Positions 1 through 8,599 of a DNA stretch of 64,000 nt are shown here, piece after piece. Location: contig UQGP01000008.1 in the NCBI GenBank assembly GCA_900540625.1, forward strand, positions 1-64,000, read 5' to 3'. The number at the start of each line of letters is the position of its first letter. Position 1 is the stretch's first letter. A program made the translations under genes and the position numbers. Source of the DNA: an uncultured Porphyromonadaceae bacterium. Its GTDB lineage: Bacteria; Bacteroidota; Bacteroidia; Bacteroidales; Muribaculaceae. The notes beneath the pieces were generated by a model. That model did not search any database, was not told where the DNA came from, and saw only the letters and a program-made list of their open reading frames with translations.

Positions 1-3
1 AAA

Positions 4-34
4 TTGAGTTCTACAAAATGATTCATTAATTTTG
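4..34 (+). promoter_or_regulatory. Candidate promoter of the glycosyltransferase genes
   Basis: A TTG at 4-6 and a TAATTTTG box at 27-34 are separated by 20 bases, the spacing of Bacteroidota sigma-A promoters. A second TAATTTTG lies at 76-83 but has no -33 partner. The leader to the first start codon at 227 would be close to 190 bases. No coding sequence is seen in 1-226. Confidence 0.5.
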
Positions 35-226
35 CACTTGCCACTTGACTCTACAGAATCTCGATATGTCACATTTAATTTTGCCATGTCACAGAAATTT
101 CGGAAATTTGCACACGCAAAAACATAGGCTCGACCTAAACCTTAAAGACGGCAGTTCCGAGTCCTCGCACCCACGACAGGACAGATGAAGCCGGACTTCA
201 AATAAGCACCTTCATATTAACCCATT

Positions 227-1210
227 ATGGCTCTAACATCGGAAAACAAAAAAACAGACGTAAGCGGTATCACAGGCGATGCCGCCGGTGCGGCGCTTAC
301 GATTGTTGTCCCGGTATACAACCGAGCCGAACTCGTGGGTCGAACGCTTGACAGCATCGCTGCACAGACTCTGCGTCCGCTGAACGTGATATTGGTGGAC
401 AACGCCTCCACCGACGCCAGTAAGGCCGTGATGCACAAATGGATGGCCGAGCACAACGGAGTGGATGGGTTGAGCGTAAAGCTATTGGACGAGAGTGCCG
501 TAGGCGCTTGCGCCGCTCGCAACCGCGGCCTCGCCGAAGTGGCCACTCCTTGGGTGATGTTCTTCGATTCGGACGACGTAATGGCTCCGGAACACTGCGC
601 AAGGGCTATGGATGCCGCAAATGCGCACCCCAAAGCCAAAGTCATCGGATGGGATGTGCTTTACGGCAAGGACGGAGGACCGTGGAAAAGGTTGACATTC
701 CGCAACCACGACTTGGGCTACAACAATATGTTCAACAGCAACTTCGCCACCCAGCGTTACATGTGCCGCACCGAGCTGATGCGCGCCGTCGGCGGATGGA
801 ACACAAAAATTGAGGTGTGGAACGACATCGAATTGGGCGCGCGCATAGCGTTAAACAAGCCCCGTTGCTACAAAATCAAGTCCAAGGATCCGACAGTACG
901 CATATTCATCACCGAAGGGTCGCTGACCGGCGGATGTTTTGCCGCAAAGCCGGACAAAAAAATAGACACACTCAAGCATATGAACAGATACGTGCCCACC
1001 AGATGGATAAGCCTTAAGGGCGTCATCTTGTCGGCGCATTGCACCCTGAGCGGAACCGCCGACGGACTATTGCTTAAGGAGATTTTCCTCTATCAGGAAA
1101 AAAACAAGATACGCAAGCGCTTGCTGCTCTTTGCCTACCACTACACAGTGAACGGCCACCGCGGCATTGCTCGCATATTGCGACCATTCATGCCAAGCAA
1201 GCTGAAATGA
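227..1210 (+). CDS. Glycosyltransferase family 2
   Basis: This is a 327-residue GT-A fold sugar transferase that would move a sugar from a nucleotide-sugar donor to a surface-glycan acceptor in the cytoplasm. The GT2 entry strand VVPVYNRAE lies near residues 27-35, the nucleotide-binding DNAS near 58, ARNRG near 98 and the DXD-type metal site FFDSDD near 112-117. No membrane segment is evident. Its stop overlaps the next start as ATGA at 1207-1210, so the two genes are translationally coupled. Donor and acceptor cannot be read from sequence. The family call is firm; the role in capsule or O-glycan synthesis is inferred from the two glycosyltransferases that follow. Confidence 0.9.
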   Translation: MALTSENKKTDVSGITGDAAGAALTIVVPVYNRAELVGRTLDSIAAQTLRPLNVILVDNASTDASKAVMHKWMAEHNGVDGLSVKLLDESAVGACAARNRGLAEVATPWVMFFDSDDVMAPEHCARAMDAANAHPKAKVIGWDVLYGKDGGPWKRLTFRNHDLGYNNMFNSNFATQRYMCRTELMRAVGGWNTKIEVWNDIELGARIALNKPRCYKIKSKDPTVRIFITEGSLTGGCFAAKPDKKIDTLKHMNRYVPTRWISLKGVILSAHCTLSGTADGLLLKEIFLYQEKNKIRKRLLLFAYHYTVNGHRGIARILRPFMPSKLK

Positions 1211-2343
1211 AAGTATTGTTGCTAGGCGATGCAAGCCACTACAACCGCACCCTTGCCGAAGGGCTCAAGCGTCATGGACACGAGGTGTGCGTAGCATCAG
1301 ATGGTTCGACATGGATGAACACAGGGCGCGATGTAGACCTAAGCCGTCGATTGCCCGGATGCTTCGGCGGTGCATTACTATGGGCGAGACTGCATACGAC
1401 ACTGCGTCTTAAACTGCAAGGCTGGGACGTGATACAACTTTGCGGGCCCACATTTATGCGACTGCGCCCCTCACGTCTGCGCACTCTTTTGGATGGATTG
1501 CGGCGGCACAACGGACTGGTATGTCTCACGGCAATCGGTACAGACACGGCTTTTGTCAATATGTGTAAAGACCCCCATGGTCCGCTGAGATACAGCGAAT
1601 GGGCCATAGACGGAGTCCCAACGGAATATGCATTGAGTACGCGCGGCCGCACCGTATCCATGTGGCAGCAACCCGAATTATCCGATTATGCGCAATACGT
1701 CTACGACCATGTAGACGGGGTCATCACTGCCCTATACGAGTACCAACTTTCCATGTCGCGCGTAATCACGCCCGAACGTCTGGCATACGGCGGCATTCCT
1801 GTGGATACCGCCGCAATAAAGCCGACGCCAATAGACGCAAAAGCGAATAAACCTATAAGCATCCTGTTACCCAGCCACATAGGGCGCGAACAGGAAAAAG
1901 GCATACCTCAACTGATGCGCATTGCCAAGGTCATAGAGAGCGAATTTCCCGACAAGGTCACCGTGCTCCCGGTACACAACCTGCAATACGCAGAATTTCT
2001 GAAGCGCATGGCTCGCGCAGATATCGTCTTCGACCAGTTGTACAGCTACACTCCGGCAACGACAGCCCTACTAGCCATGGCCATGGGCAAAACAGTGGTC
2101 ACCGGAGCCGAAAAGGACTTCAACGACTTCCAAGGTTGCGCCACGCCGGCCATTAACATCGACCCGCGCTGCCCGGAAGCGGCACTCCCGACCATCCGTC
2201 AATACCTTAACCGCGAAGCACTGGCTGCAAACGCATTAAAGGCTCGCGAATATGTAGTCACACACAACGACTGCGAAGTCGTGGCTCAGCGCTACGAAGA
2301 TTTCTGGCGCAAGATTTCACACAACAACGGCAAAGTCTCATAG
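1207..2343 (+). CDS. GT-B type glycosyltransferase
   Basis: A 378-residue protein beginning KVLLLGDASHYNRTLAEGL, which resembles the N-terminal Rossmann half of GT-B glycosyltransferases (family 1/4 style). The C-terminal half carries the region SYTPATTALLAMAMGKTVV near residues 278-296, which fits the donor-binding lobe, where a Glu or Pro-rich loop usually sits. The start overlaps the preceding stop by four bases. It lies between two GT2-like genes and probably adds one sugar of the same glycan. The GT-B assignment comes from overall pattern rather than one decisive motif, and the exact CAZy family is not settled. Confidence 0.75.
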   Translation: MKVLLLGDASHYNRTLAEGLKRHGHEVCVASDGSTWMNTGRDVDLSRRLPGCFGGALLWARLHTTLRLKLQGWDVIQLCGPTFMRLRPSRLRTLLDGLRRHNGLVCLTAIGTDTAFVNMCKDPHGPLRYSEWAIDGVPTEYALSTRGRTVSMWQQPELSDYAQYVYDHVDGVITALYEYQLSMSRVITPERLAYGGIPVDTAAIKPTPIDAKANKPISILLPSHIGREQEKGIPQLMRIAKVIESEFPDKVTVLPVHNLQYAEFLKRMARADIVFDQLYSYTPATTALLAMAMGKTVVTGAEKDFNDFQGCATPAINIDPRCPEAALPTIRQYLNREALAANALKAREYVVTHNDCEVVAQRYEDFWRKISHNNGKVS

Positions 2344-2387
2344 ACAACAGGCTATCAACAATATACCTCGAACAGCAACGACAGACA

Positions 2388-3176
2388 ATGCTACTTCAAG
2401 TGCTCATAGCCACCTACGGTGTCAACGGCCTGCGGCGCACGGCCTCCATGTCCCTGCCCGTCATTGACGGCGTGTCATACCTTGTATCATGCCAAACCGG
2501 AGAGGACGCTACGCCCCCGATACCACAGGGCTTGCAACGCCCGGACATCCGGGTAATCATGACACCGGGCCGCGGACTATGCGCCAATCGCAATCGACTG
2601 CTCGAAGCCGCCGATGCTGAGTATGTCCTCACTGCGGATGACGACATGAGCTACACCGAGGCACAACTGCGTGCCGCCCTCAACAGTCTCGGCGAGGCCG
2701 ATATCACCGCCTTCCGCATCGAGGGCGCCGGGGACAAACCATACCCGGCATCTCCCGTAAATCTTGGACAAGGCACGCCGCGCGGATATTGCCCGTCGTC
2801 AGTCGAAATTGCTTTACGCATGGACGCAATCAGACGCTCAGGCCTGCATTTCTGCACATTGTTCGGCATAGGCGCCCCGGTATTGGGTTGCGGCGAGGAA
2901 GACATCCTGATATGGAATGCACGACGACTCGGCTTGCGCATTGAGTACAAGCCCATCGTCATCGGACGCCATACGGGCGGTCCATCCACAGGACAGCGCA
3001 CCCCGACCCCGGCAGTATGGCGCGCCCGCGGTGCAGTGCTACGTCTTACACATCCGTACAGTGGATGGATGCGCATAATCCGGCAGGCTGTGCGTGCTCG
3101 CAGCTTTGCAGCGCTGCGCATGATGGCTGCCGGAGCCGTATACGCCGTCCGCCATCGCGGCCAAATCGAGCTATAG
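2388..3176 (+). CDS. Glycosyltransferase, GT-A (family 2-like)
   Basis: A 262-residue protein with the GT-A core: the first strand is QVLIATYGVNGLRR at residues 3-16, GRGLCANRNRLLEAA is near 64-78 and the metal-binding motif TADDDMS near 82-88. A later C-G-E-E-D segment near residue 169 matches the catalytic-base (ED) position of many GT2 enzymes. It follows the GT-B gene by 44 bases in the same direction and closes the cluster. It is somewhat shorter than the first GT2 of the window. The acceptor is unknown. Confidence 0.8.
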   Translation: MLLQVLIATYGVNGLRRTASMSLPVIDGVSYLVSCQTGEDATPPIPQGLQRPDIRVIMTPGRGLCANRNRLLEAADAEYVLTADDDMSYTEAQLRAALNSLGEADITAFRIEGAGDKPYPASPVNLGQGTPRGYCPSSVEIALRMDAIRRSGLHFCTLFGIGAPVLGCGEEDILIWNARRLGLRIEYKPIVIGRHTGGPSTGQRTPTPAVWRARGAVLRLTHPYSGWMRIIRQAVRARSFAALRMMAAGAVYAVRHRGQIEL

Positions 3177-3205
3177 CTCAGCTATTCAACCACAGCGAAA
3201 GCTTA

Positions 3206-4456
3206 TTACCACCCGCCGGAGGCACCGCCACCGCCGGTGCTGCCACCACCCCAACTGCCGCCGGAGACACCGCCGCCGCCACCGCCAAATCCGCTTCCAC
3301 CGACAATCACCGTTGGAGCGATTTTTGCAATCTTATAGGCTATGCTGTGCGTCTTCTTACAATTGAGACAATTGTAAGTCTTGGCGCCGACACCTTCTTG
3401 GTATTGGGTGGGACGACGCATCACGGTATCCCGCACAAAACGGCATGTGCGTGCATGGCAATACGGACATTCGCTGTATCCGCTGTCTTCGTCAAAGCGG
3501 TAAATGTCAGTCGTGCCGCACTTGGGACACAGCCACACGTCATAATCTACAGACTTGATGCGTTCCTCGGCATCCTGCGCCGGCGTCAGATACTCGTTGT
3601 CACTTTCTTCGTCAAGCTTGTGCATCTTCGTCCCGCAATTGGAACAATAGTGAGTGCCGTTGCGCCATTTTCGCATAATCATGCGCAGAGGAATGTACAC
3701 CAAAAGCGTCATGCCCAGGGTGAACCAAGCACAAGCGCCGGAGACCTTGGACAGCGTGCGCACGGACTGATACTTGTCGTAAGGCGACTTGCCTCGTACA
3801 CCGCGAAGAGCCAAGAGCAGCCATACAAATGCCAGCAGCGTCACAACCATACAAAAACCTATATATAGCGACAGGACATTCATCCAATCTTCACGCTCTT
3901 GGGCGGCGATGTCGCCGAGCATTTCATCACGGATTGCCGGGTCGCATAACACCGAACCTATCTTATCTACCGCCGCACGGAGACCTCCGGAATAGTCCCC
4001 TTCTTTGAAGGCCGGCTGCATTATATTACGCTCGATTCGTCCGCATATTGCGTCCGGCAGAGCGCCCTCTATACCATATCCGGTGCGTATTGCATACTTG
4101 CGGTCGCCCACTGACACAAGCACCAACAATCCGTTGTCTTTCTTTTTGTCGCCAAGGCCCCAAAGCGTGAACAATTCGGTAGCATAAGTATCCACATCCG
4201 CATCTCCGGCCATATAAGGCAAGACCACGACCGCCGCCTGCACGCTCGTGGCTGTACGGACGTTTTGCAACGTCGAGTCTATGTGCGCGGCACTTGCGGC
4301 ATCTATGAATCGTGCCGGGTCGCTCAAATATCGGTTTTTGTTTTGCAGTTGTACGTTGGGCACGTCTTCCGGCGCATAGTATTTTTTTTGCGCCATGACG
4401 GTGGCCGCAGCCACAAGCACAAGCGCGAGCAAGGTTGACAGTCTTTTGCAGGACAT
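3206..4456 (-). CDS. TPM-domain membrane protein with zinc-knuckle region
   Basis: A 416-residue exported protein. Residues 1-22 form a signal peptide ending AxA-Q. Residues about 30-170 are a TPM (TLP18.3/Psb32/MOLO-1) domain with the conserved stretch NGLLVLVSVGDRKYAIRTGY followed by GIEG. Two hydrophobic segments lie near residues 190-225 and 240-265. After them come four CxxC-type pairs (CSNC, CPKC, CPYC, CLNC) that look like zinc ribbons, and the protein ends in a Gly/Ser-rich tail terminating in GW. The Gly-rich tail is typical of bacterial TPM proteins. The family has phosphatase-like or envelope repair roles in some organisms; no function is assigned here. It converges on the last glycosyltransferase, ending 30 bases from it. 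Confidence 0.8.
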   Translation of the reverse strand: MSCKRLSTLLALVLVAAATVMAQKKYYAPEDVPNVQLQNKNRYLSDPARFIDAASAAHIDSTLQNVRTATSVQAAVVVLPYMAGDADVDTYATELFTLWGLGDKKKDNGLLVLVSVGDRKYAIRTGYGIEGALPDAICGRIERNIMQPAFKEGDYSGGLRAAVDKIGSVLCDPAIRDEMLGDIAAQEREDWMNVLSLYIGFCMVVTLLAFVWLLLALRGVRGKSPYDKYQSVRTLSKVSGACAWFTLGMTLLVYIPLRMIMRKWRNGTHYCSNCGTKMHKLDEESDNEYLTPAQDAEERIKSVDYDVWLCPKCGTTDIYRFDEDSGYSECPYCHARTCRFVRDTVMRRPTQYQEGVGAKTYNCLNCKKTHSIAYKIAKIAPTVIVGGSGFGGGGGGVSGGSWGGGSTGGGGASGGW

Positions 4457-4568
4457 TTTATTTTTTGGTCTTTGTATTGTTAGATATATTCCGGTAGTTA
4501 TTTATATTGCTGTTTTACAATAGTCTTATAGCATTGAGCAGCTTAGCTTGCTTCATCTCATCGGGCAT

Positions 4569-5927
4569 TCAGACCGCCGGAAGGCTCATGCCGTTGAGTT
4601 TGCGGTACAGGTCGAGGGCATATACATCCGTCATTGCCGAGATATGGTCAAGCACCGCCTGAATGCGGTCAAACAGTTCGGGTGCGCCCACGTTGTACTG
4701 TCCGGGAACCTGGCTGAGCAGCAGGCGCGAGTAATTGAGTTCGGGATAAGTGACGGCATGTATCATCTTTTCGAGCAGGAAAGTCAAAATGCGGTTACCG
4801 GCCAATTCGATGTCCACCACCTGCGGAGCGCCGTAAATCTTGCCCCAGGACAAACGTGTGGAGCGGCGGTAAGCCTCGCGCTCGCGCTCGCTTATATGAT
4901 CAAGCAAGGTGCCCTCAAAAGTGCCTGACAGTATGGCTTCTTCGTTATCTATGAACGTATGAGCACAACAGCTCACCAAACGTCCTACGACACCGCTGCG
5001 CAGATATGCAATCTTTTCGTTGGGATCTTTCACATGTTCCATCACATCATGTACATGGGCGCGGGACTCGTCATCGAAATACGCCAATAAGGCGTCCAAG
5101 ACCTCGCCTGTTCCGAGGATTTTCAGCTTATGAGCATCCTCAAAGTCCATGACTTCGTAGCATATGTCGTCAGCGGCTTCGACAATGTATACCAGCGGGT
5201 GTCGGCAAAAGCGCAACGATCCCTCGGGCGAGGGCATACGCAACATCCCCAAGCGCGTAGCAATGCGCTCGAAGTCGGCACGCTCGCTCCCGAAAAACCC
5301 GAATTTGCCTTTTGCTCCGGCCTGCGATGAATCGTAAGGATACTTAACTATGGAAGCCAACATCGTGTAGGTCATGGCAAAACCTCCGGGACGGCGGCCG
5401 TTGAACTGATGCGTCAGCGCCCGCAGGGCATTGGCATTACCCTCAAAATTGACGATGTCGCTCCACTGTTCGGGGGTCAATCGGTCCTTGAGTACGCGGC
5501 CGGCACCTTCGCTGAAAAAAGTTCCTATGGCCTTTTCGCCCGAATGGCCGAAAGGAGGATTGCCGAGGTCGTGTGCCAGACACGCCGCAGCCACCACATC
5601 TCCCAAATCGGCAAAGATGCCGTTCATGGGTCCGTGGCGTCTTACAAGTGCAGCCGCAATCTCATCGGCCATACTGCGTCCTACGCTGCTAACTTCCAAC
5701 GAATGGGTCAACCGATTGTGCACAAAGACGCTACCTGGCAGTGGGAACACCTGCGTCTTGTTTTGCAACCGCCTGAAAGGCGACGAAAACACCAAGCGGT
5801 CGTAATCGCGGCGGAAGTCGCTGCGTCCCGCCCCGGCAGTACTAGGCTTATGATAATCCTCGAGGCCGAAGCGGCAGTCGTCTATCAGCCGCGCCCAGTC
5901 CATCTTTGCTTGTGTCTGCTTATTCAT
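4569..5927 (-). CDS. dgt: Deoxyguanosinetriphosphate triphosphohydrolase (dGTPase)
   Basis: This HD-superfamily enzyme hydrolyses dGTP (or related dNTPs) to deoxynucleoside and triphosphate and so controls dNTP pools. I chose the start at 5927 (MNKQTQAKMDW), giving 452 residues; an upstream ATG at 5960 adds 11 residues with no family match. Seen in the sequence are FRRLQNKTQVF near residues 52-62, the first metal His in RLTHSLEVS and the HD motif in AHDLGNPPFGHSGE. These are the canonical dGTPase signatures. The gene is transcribed from a well-formed promoter at 5986-6016 with a palindrome at the predicted transcription start. No partner gene is adjacent. Confidence 0.93.
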   Translation of the reverse strand: MNKQTQAKMDWARLIDDCRFGLEDYHKPSTAGAGRSDFRRDYDRLVFSSPFRRLQNKTQVFPLPGSVFVHNRLTHSLEVSSVGRSMADEIAAALVRRHGPMNGIFADLGDVVAAACLAHDLGNPPFGHSGEKAIGTFFSEGAGRVLKDRLTPEQWSDIVNFEGNANALRALTHQFNGRRPGGFAMTYTMLASIVKYPYDSSQAGAKGKFGFFGSERADFERIATRLGMLRMPSPEGSLRFCRHPLVYIVEAADDICYEVMDFEDAHKLKILGTGEVLDALLAYFDDESRAHVHDVMEHVKDPNEKIAYLRSGVVGRLVSCCAHTFIDNEEAILSGTFEGTLLDHISEREREAYRRSTRLSWGKIYGAPQVVDIELAGNRILTFLLEKMIHAVTYPELNYSRLLLSQVPGQYNVGAPELFDRIQAVLDHISAMTDVYALDLYRKLNGMSLPAV

Positions 5928-5968
5928 TGAAAAGAACTTGCCTAATTCAAAAAAAATCAAGCGCCTAC

Positions 5969-5980
5969 TATAGCGCTATA
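5969..5980. promoter_or_regulatory. 12-bp palindrome at the dgt transcription start
   Basis: TATAGCGCTATA is a perfect dyad lying 6-17 bases downstream of the dgt -7 box, where an operator would block initiation or clearance. No repressor is known from the window. It could also be chance, since 12 bases is short. Confidence 0.3.
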
Positions 5981-5985
5981 ATCGA

Positions 5986-6016
5986 CAAATTTAGTCATAA
6001 TCCCGCACATATACAA
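5986..6016 (-). promoter_or_regulatory. dgt promoter
   Basis: On the minus strand a TTG (6014-6016) is followed after 20 bases by TAAATTTG (5986-5993). This is the full Bacteroidota -33/-7 arrangement, with about 55 bases of leader to the dgt start at 5927. Confidence 0.6.
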
Positions 6017-6141
6017 CTTCCATGGCCGTCCGCACTTATTTTGAGGCGACATAAAGCATATAACAAGGTTTTACAAATCGTTTTTCAGGATTCATTTTGC
6101 CGAATTTTGCAGGTCAGGAGCGGATTTACGAAAAAAATTGC

Positions 6142-6149
6142 TAACTTTG
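6142..6149 (+). promoter_or_regulatory. -7 box upstream of the zapA operon
   Basis: TAACTTTG at 6142-6149 matches the Bacteroidota -7 consensus and sits 15 bases before the ATG at 6165. No good -33 element is present 20 bases upstream. The leader would be only a few bases long. Confidence 0.5.
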
Positions 6150-6164
6150 TGGAAATTTGGAGAT

Positions 6165-6461
6165 ATGGCAACCGAGTCATTAGATAAGTCACTGTCGCGC
6201 ATAAGCGAGAAAATGCACGTATTGGCACAGCGCTACGACACTGTATGTCAAGAACGTACACAAGCCTTGGAGCGCATTGCCGAGCTCGAGAGAGAGCTTC
6301 GCGACAAGGAACAGCGCATCGAGCAGCTGAGCCTCCGCAACGAATACCTCAGCGTATCATCGACCCTGGCGCCCGACCGTGATGCCATCGAGAAGACCCG
6401 GAACATTATCACCGAACTCGTGCGGGAAATCGACCGCTGCATCGCCGACATCGATGGATGA
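6165..6461 (+). CDS. Short coiled-coil protein upstream of zapA (ZapB-like)
   Basis: A 98-residue cytoplasmic protein starting MATESLDKSLSRI. I prefer this start over an in-frame ATG at 6138 because the -7 box at 6142-6149 lies between them. Residues about 8-65 are a continuous heptad-rich coiled coil dense in Glu, Arg and Leu; the C-terminal half carries RNIITELVREIDRCIADI, also helical. It stops 55 bases before zapA in the same direction. Small coiled-coil proteins beside zapA are common in Bacteroidota and may act with it at the division ring as ZapB does in enterobacteria. That role is inference from position and shape; there is no clear sequence match. Confidence 0.7.
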   Translation: MATESLDKSLSRISEKMHVLAQRYDTVCQERTQALERIAELERELRDKEQRIEQLSLRNEYLSVSSTLAPDRDAIEKTRNIITELVREIDRCIADIDG

Positions 6462-6516
6462 CGGCATATGGTGACAGCGCCCACGATTTTTGCCTCACGA
6501 TGCTTGAGAACATTCA

Positions 6517-6822
6517 ATGGGAAAGAAGGAACAAAACATAACAATAAAAATTGCCGACGTCGCGCCCATAAGCATGTCTATAGCGCCGGACAAGGAGGAA
6601 CGCATACGCGAGGCCGAATACAACGTCAACCGTGTGTGGACCGAATGGCGCCGTAGATTTGAAAACAAAACCTCCAAGGAAATCTTGGCCATGGCGGCAT
6701 TCCAGTTTGCCAAGCTGTATTATCAGCTCAAGCAAAGCGTCGACGACCAACAGCACCTCCTGGAGGCCTTTGAAGCCGACTTGGATCGCATGCTCGAAAT
6801 CAAGTCCGAAGCCAAGTCTTAA
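6517..6822 (+). CDS. zapA: Cell division protein ZapA
   Basis: A 101-residue protein with the ZapA layout. A small beta-rich N-terminal head (QNITIKIADVAPISMSI, residues 6-22) is followed by charged helices (DKEERIREAEYNVNRVWTEW) and a long C-terminal coiled-coil helix from about residue 50 (SKEILAMAAFQFAKLYYQL) to the end. ZapA crosslinks FtsZ filaments at the division site. It lies between a coiled-coil gene and ribonuclease Y, with a structured non-coding region directly downstream; this order is familiar in Bacteroidota. The sequence supports ZapA well, although the family is short and divergent. Confidence 0.8.
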   Translation: MGKKEQNITIKIADVAPISMSIAPDKEERIREAEYNVNRVWTEWRRRFENKTSKEILAMAAFQFAKLYYQLKQSVDDQQHLLEAFEADLDRMLEIKSEAKS

Positions 6823-6839
6823 AGGACTGATTAACAACG

Positions 6840-6970
6840 ACAACACACGCCTTAAGCCCCCAAGCATCGCAATGCACACACCCGCACGCCGCCCGAAGAA
6901 TACTCGGAGCGGCTATGGGCGTTTGTACCAGGCAAGAGTGCCGGGACAAGTATGGTGCCCGAAATAGCAA
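6840..6970 (+). ncRNA. ssrS: Structured RNA between zapA and rny, 6S RNA (ssrS) candidate
   Basis: The 226 bases between zapA and rny contain no ORF but have strong paired structure. One hairpin runs 6888-6913: GCCGC/GCGGC and CCGA/TCGG with a 7-base loop and one bulged A. A longer rod runs 6912-6968: GCTAT with ATAGC, GGGC with GCCC, TTGT with ACAA, CC with GG, and GGCA with TGCC around an AGAG loop, interrupted by unpaired bulges. A long rod with internal bulges fits 6S RNA, and 6S RNA genes lie beside zapA in several phyla, including Bacteroidota as I recall. The ends are estimates. A covariance search would decide; otherwise this is an unnamed structured RNA. Confidence 0.5.
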
Positions 6971-7048
6971 CAGAAAAACAAACAACCAATACATATAACA
7001 ACAAGACAACCAACCCAATAACAACAACCAAGTACATACAGACATTAT

Positions 7049-8593
7049 ATGACACCATTAGTAACAACCATAATCATCGCCATCATTGCCGCCGCCATAG
7101 GAGTGGTCGTCACAGTAGTGATACACCGCTCGTCCGCCAAGAACCGCGCACGACAAATCGTGGCCGATGCCGAGCGTCAGGCTCTCGACATCAAGAAAGA
7201 TAAGGAAATAGAAGGCCGCGAGGAAGCACTCAAAATCACGGCCGAGGCCGAAAAAGCCGCCAACCAGCGCATGTCCAAGATTCAGTCCATGGAAGCCAAG
7301 CAAAAACAGCGCGAACTGCAACTGAACCAACAGCAGGGCGAAAACGCTCGCACACGCAACGAACTTGAAGCTGCACGCCAAACACTGGACGAACAATACC
7401 AGGCCGTAGAACGCAAAGAAGCCGAGCTGGAACAGGAAAAAGCATCGGTGCGCCAAACCCTGGAACACATCTCCGGCCTATCCTCCGAAGAGGCCAAGGA
7501 GAAACTCATCCAATCGCTTAAAGATGAAGCCAAAACCGCCGCTGCCGCCTACATAAACGACATCATGGACGAGGCCAAAATGACCGCCAATAAGGAAGCC
7601 AAGCGCATCATCATCCAAAGCATCCAGCGCACCGCCACCGAAACCGCCATCGAAAACTCGGTGACCGTGTTCCATATCGACTCGGACGAAATCAAAGGTC
7701 GCATCATCGGCCGCGAAGGTCGCAATATTCGCGCCCTCGAAGCCGCTACCGGCATCGAAATCATTGTGGACGATACGCCCGAAGCAATAGTACTGAGTGG
7801 CTTCGACCCCGTGCGTCGCGAAGTGGCGCGTCTGGCCCTGCACCAACTCGTGTCAGACGGACGCATACACCCCGCCCGCATCGAAGAAGTCGTAGCCAAG
7901 GTCCGCAAGCAAGTCGAAGAAGAAATCATCGAAACAGGCAAACGCACTGCCATAGATCTGGGCATACACGGCCTGCACCCCGACTTGATACGACTGGTAG
8001 GCAAGATGAAATACCGCTCCAGCTACGGCCAAAACCTGCTGCAACACTCACGTGAAACAGCCAATCTCTGCGCCGTCATGGCCTCGGAACTCGGACTCAA
8101 CCCCAAAAAGGCACGTCGCGCCGGACTGCTGCATGACATAGGCAAGGTACCCGACGAGGAGCCCGAACTGCCGCACGCATTGCTGGGCATGAAACTGGCC
8201 GAGAAGTACAAAGAAAAGCCCGAAATATGCAACGCCATCGGCGCACACCACGACGAAATCGAGCAGACAACACTGCTGGCACCCATAGTACAAGTATGCG
8301 ATGCAATATCCGGCGCACGCCCCGGCGCACGCCGCGAAATTGTCGAAGCATACATCAAACGACTCAAAGACCTTGAGCAACTGGCACTCTCATACCCGGG
8401 AGTCATCAAGACTTATGCCATACAGGCCGGACGCGAACTACGCGTCATTGTCGGCGCCGACAAAATTGACGATGCCGAGACAGAGAAGCTGTCAGCCGAA
8501 ATAGCACGCCGCATACAGGACGAGCTCACTTATCCCGGGCAGGTCAAAATTACGGTCATACGCGAAACACGCTCGGTAAGTTTTGCCAAATAA
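7049..8593 (+). CDS. rny: Ribonuclease Y
   Basis: This 514-residue endoribonuclease initiates mRNA decay and is membrane-anchored. The N-terminal segment TTIIIAIIAAAIGVVVTVVI (residues 5-24) is the anchor. Residues about 25-200 form a long charged coiled coil. The KH domain carries GRIIGREGRNIRALE near residues 220-234. The HD phosphohydrolase domain has LLQHSRETANLCAVMA and HDIGK near residues 361-365. Length and order match RNase Y. An A/C-rich, apparently unstructured stretch (about 6970-7048) separates it from the upstream RNA. The gene leads an uninterrupted plus-strand run with the ricT-like gene 6 bases downstream. Confidence 0.96.
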   Translation: MTPLVTTIIIAIIAAAIGVVVTVVIHRSSAKNRARQIVADAERQALDIKKDKEIEGREEALKITAEAEKAANQRMSKIQSMEAKQKQRELQLNQQQGENARTRNELEAARQTLDEQYQAVERKEAELEQEKASVRQTLEHISGLSSEEAKEKLIQSLKDEAKTAAAAYINDIMDEAKMTANKEAKRIIIQSIQRTATETAIENSVTVFHIDSDEIKGRIIGREGRNIRALEAATGIEIIVDDTPEAIVLSGFDPVRREVARLALHQLVSDGRIHPARIEEVVAKVRKQVEEEIIETGKRTAIDLGIHGLHPDLIRLVGKMKYRSSYGQNLLQHSRETANLCAVMASELGLNPKKARRAGLLHDIGKVPDEEPELPHALLGMKLAEKYKEKPEICNAIGAHHDEIEQTTLLAPIVQVCDAISGARPGARREIVEAYIKRLKDLEQLALSYPGVIKTYAIQAGRELRVIVGADKIDDAETEKLSAEIARRIQDELTYPGQVKITVIRETRSVSFAK

Positions 8594-8599
8594 GGTGAT

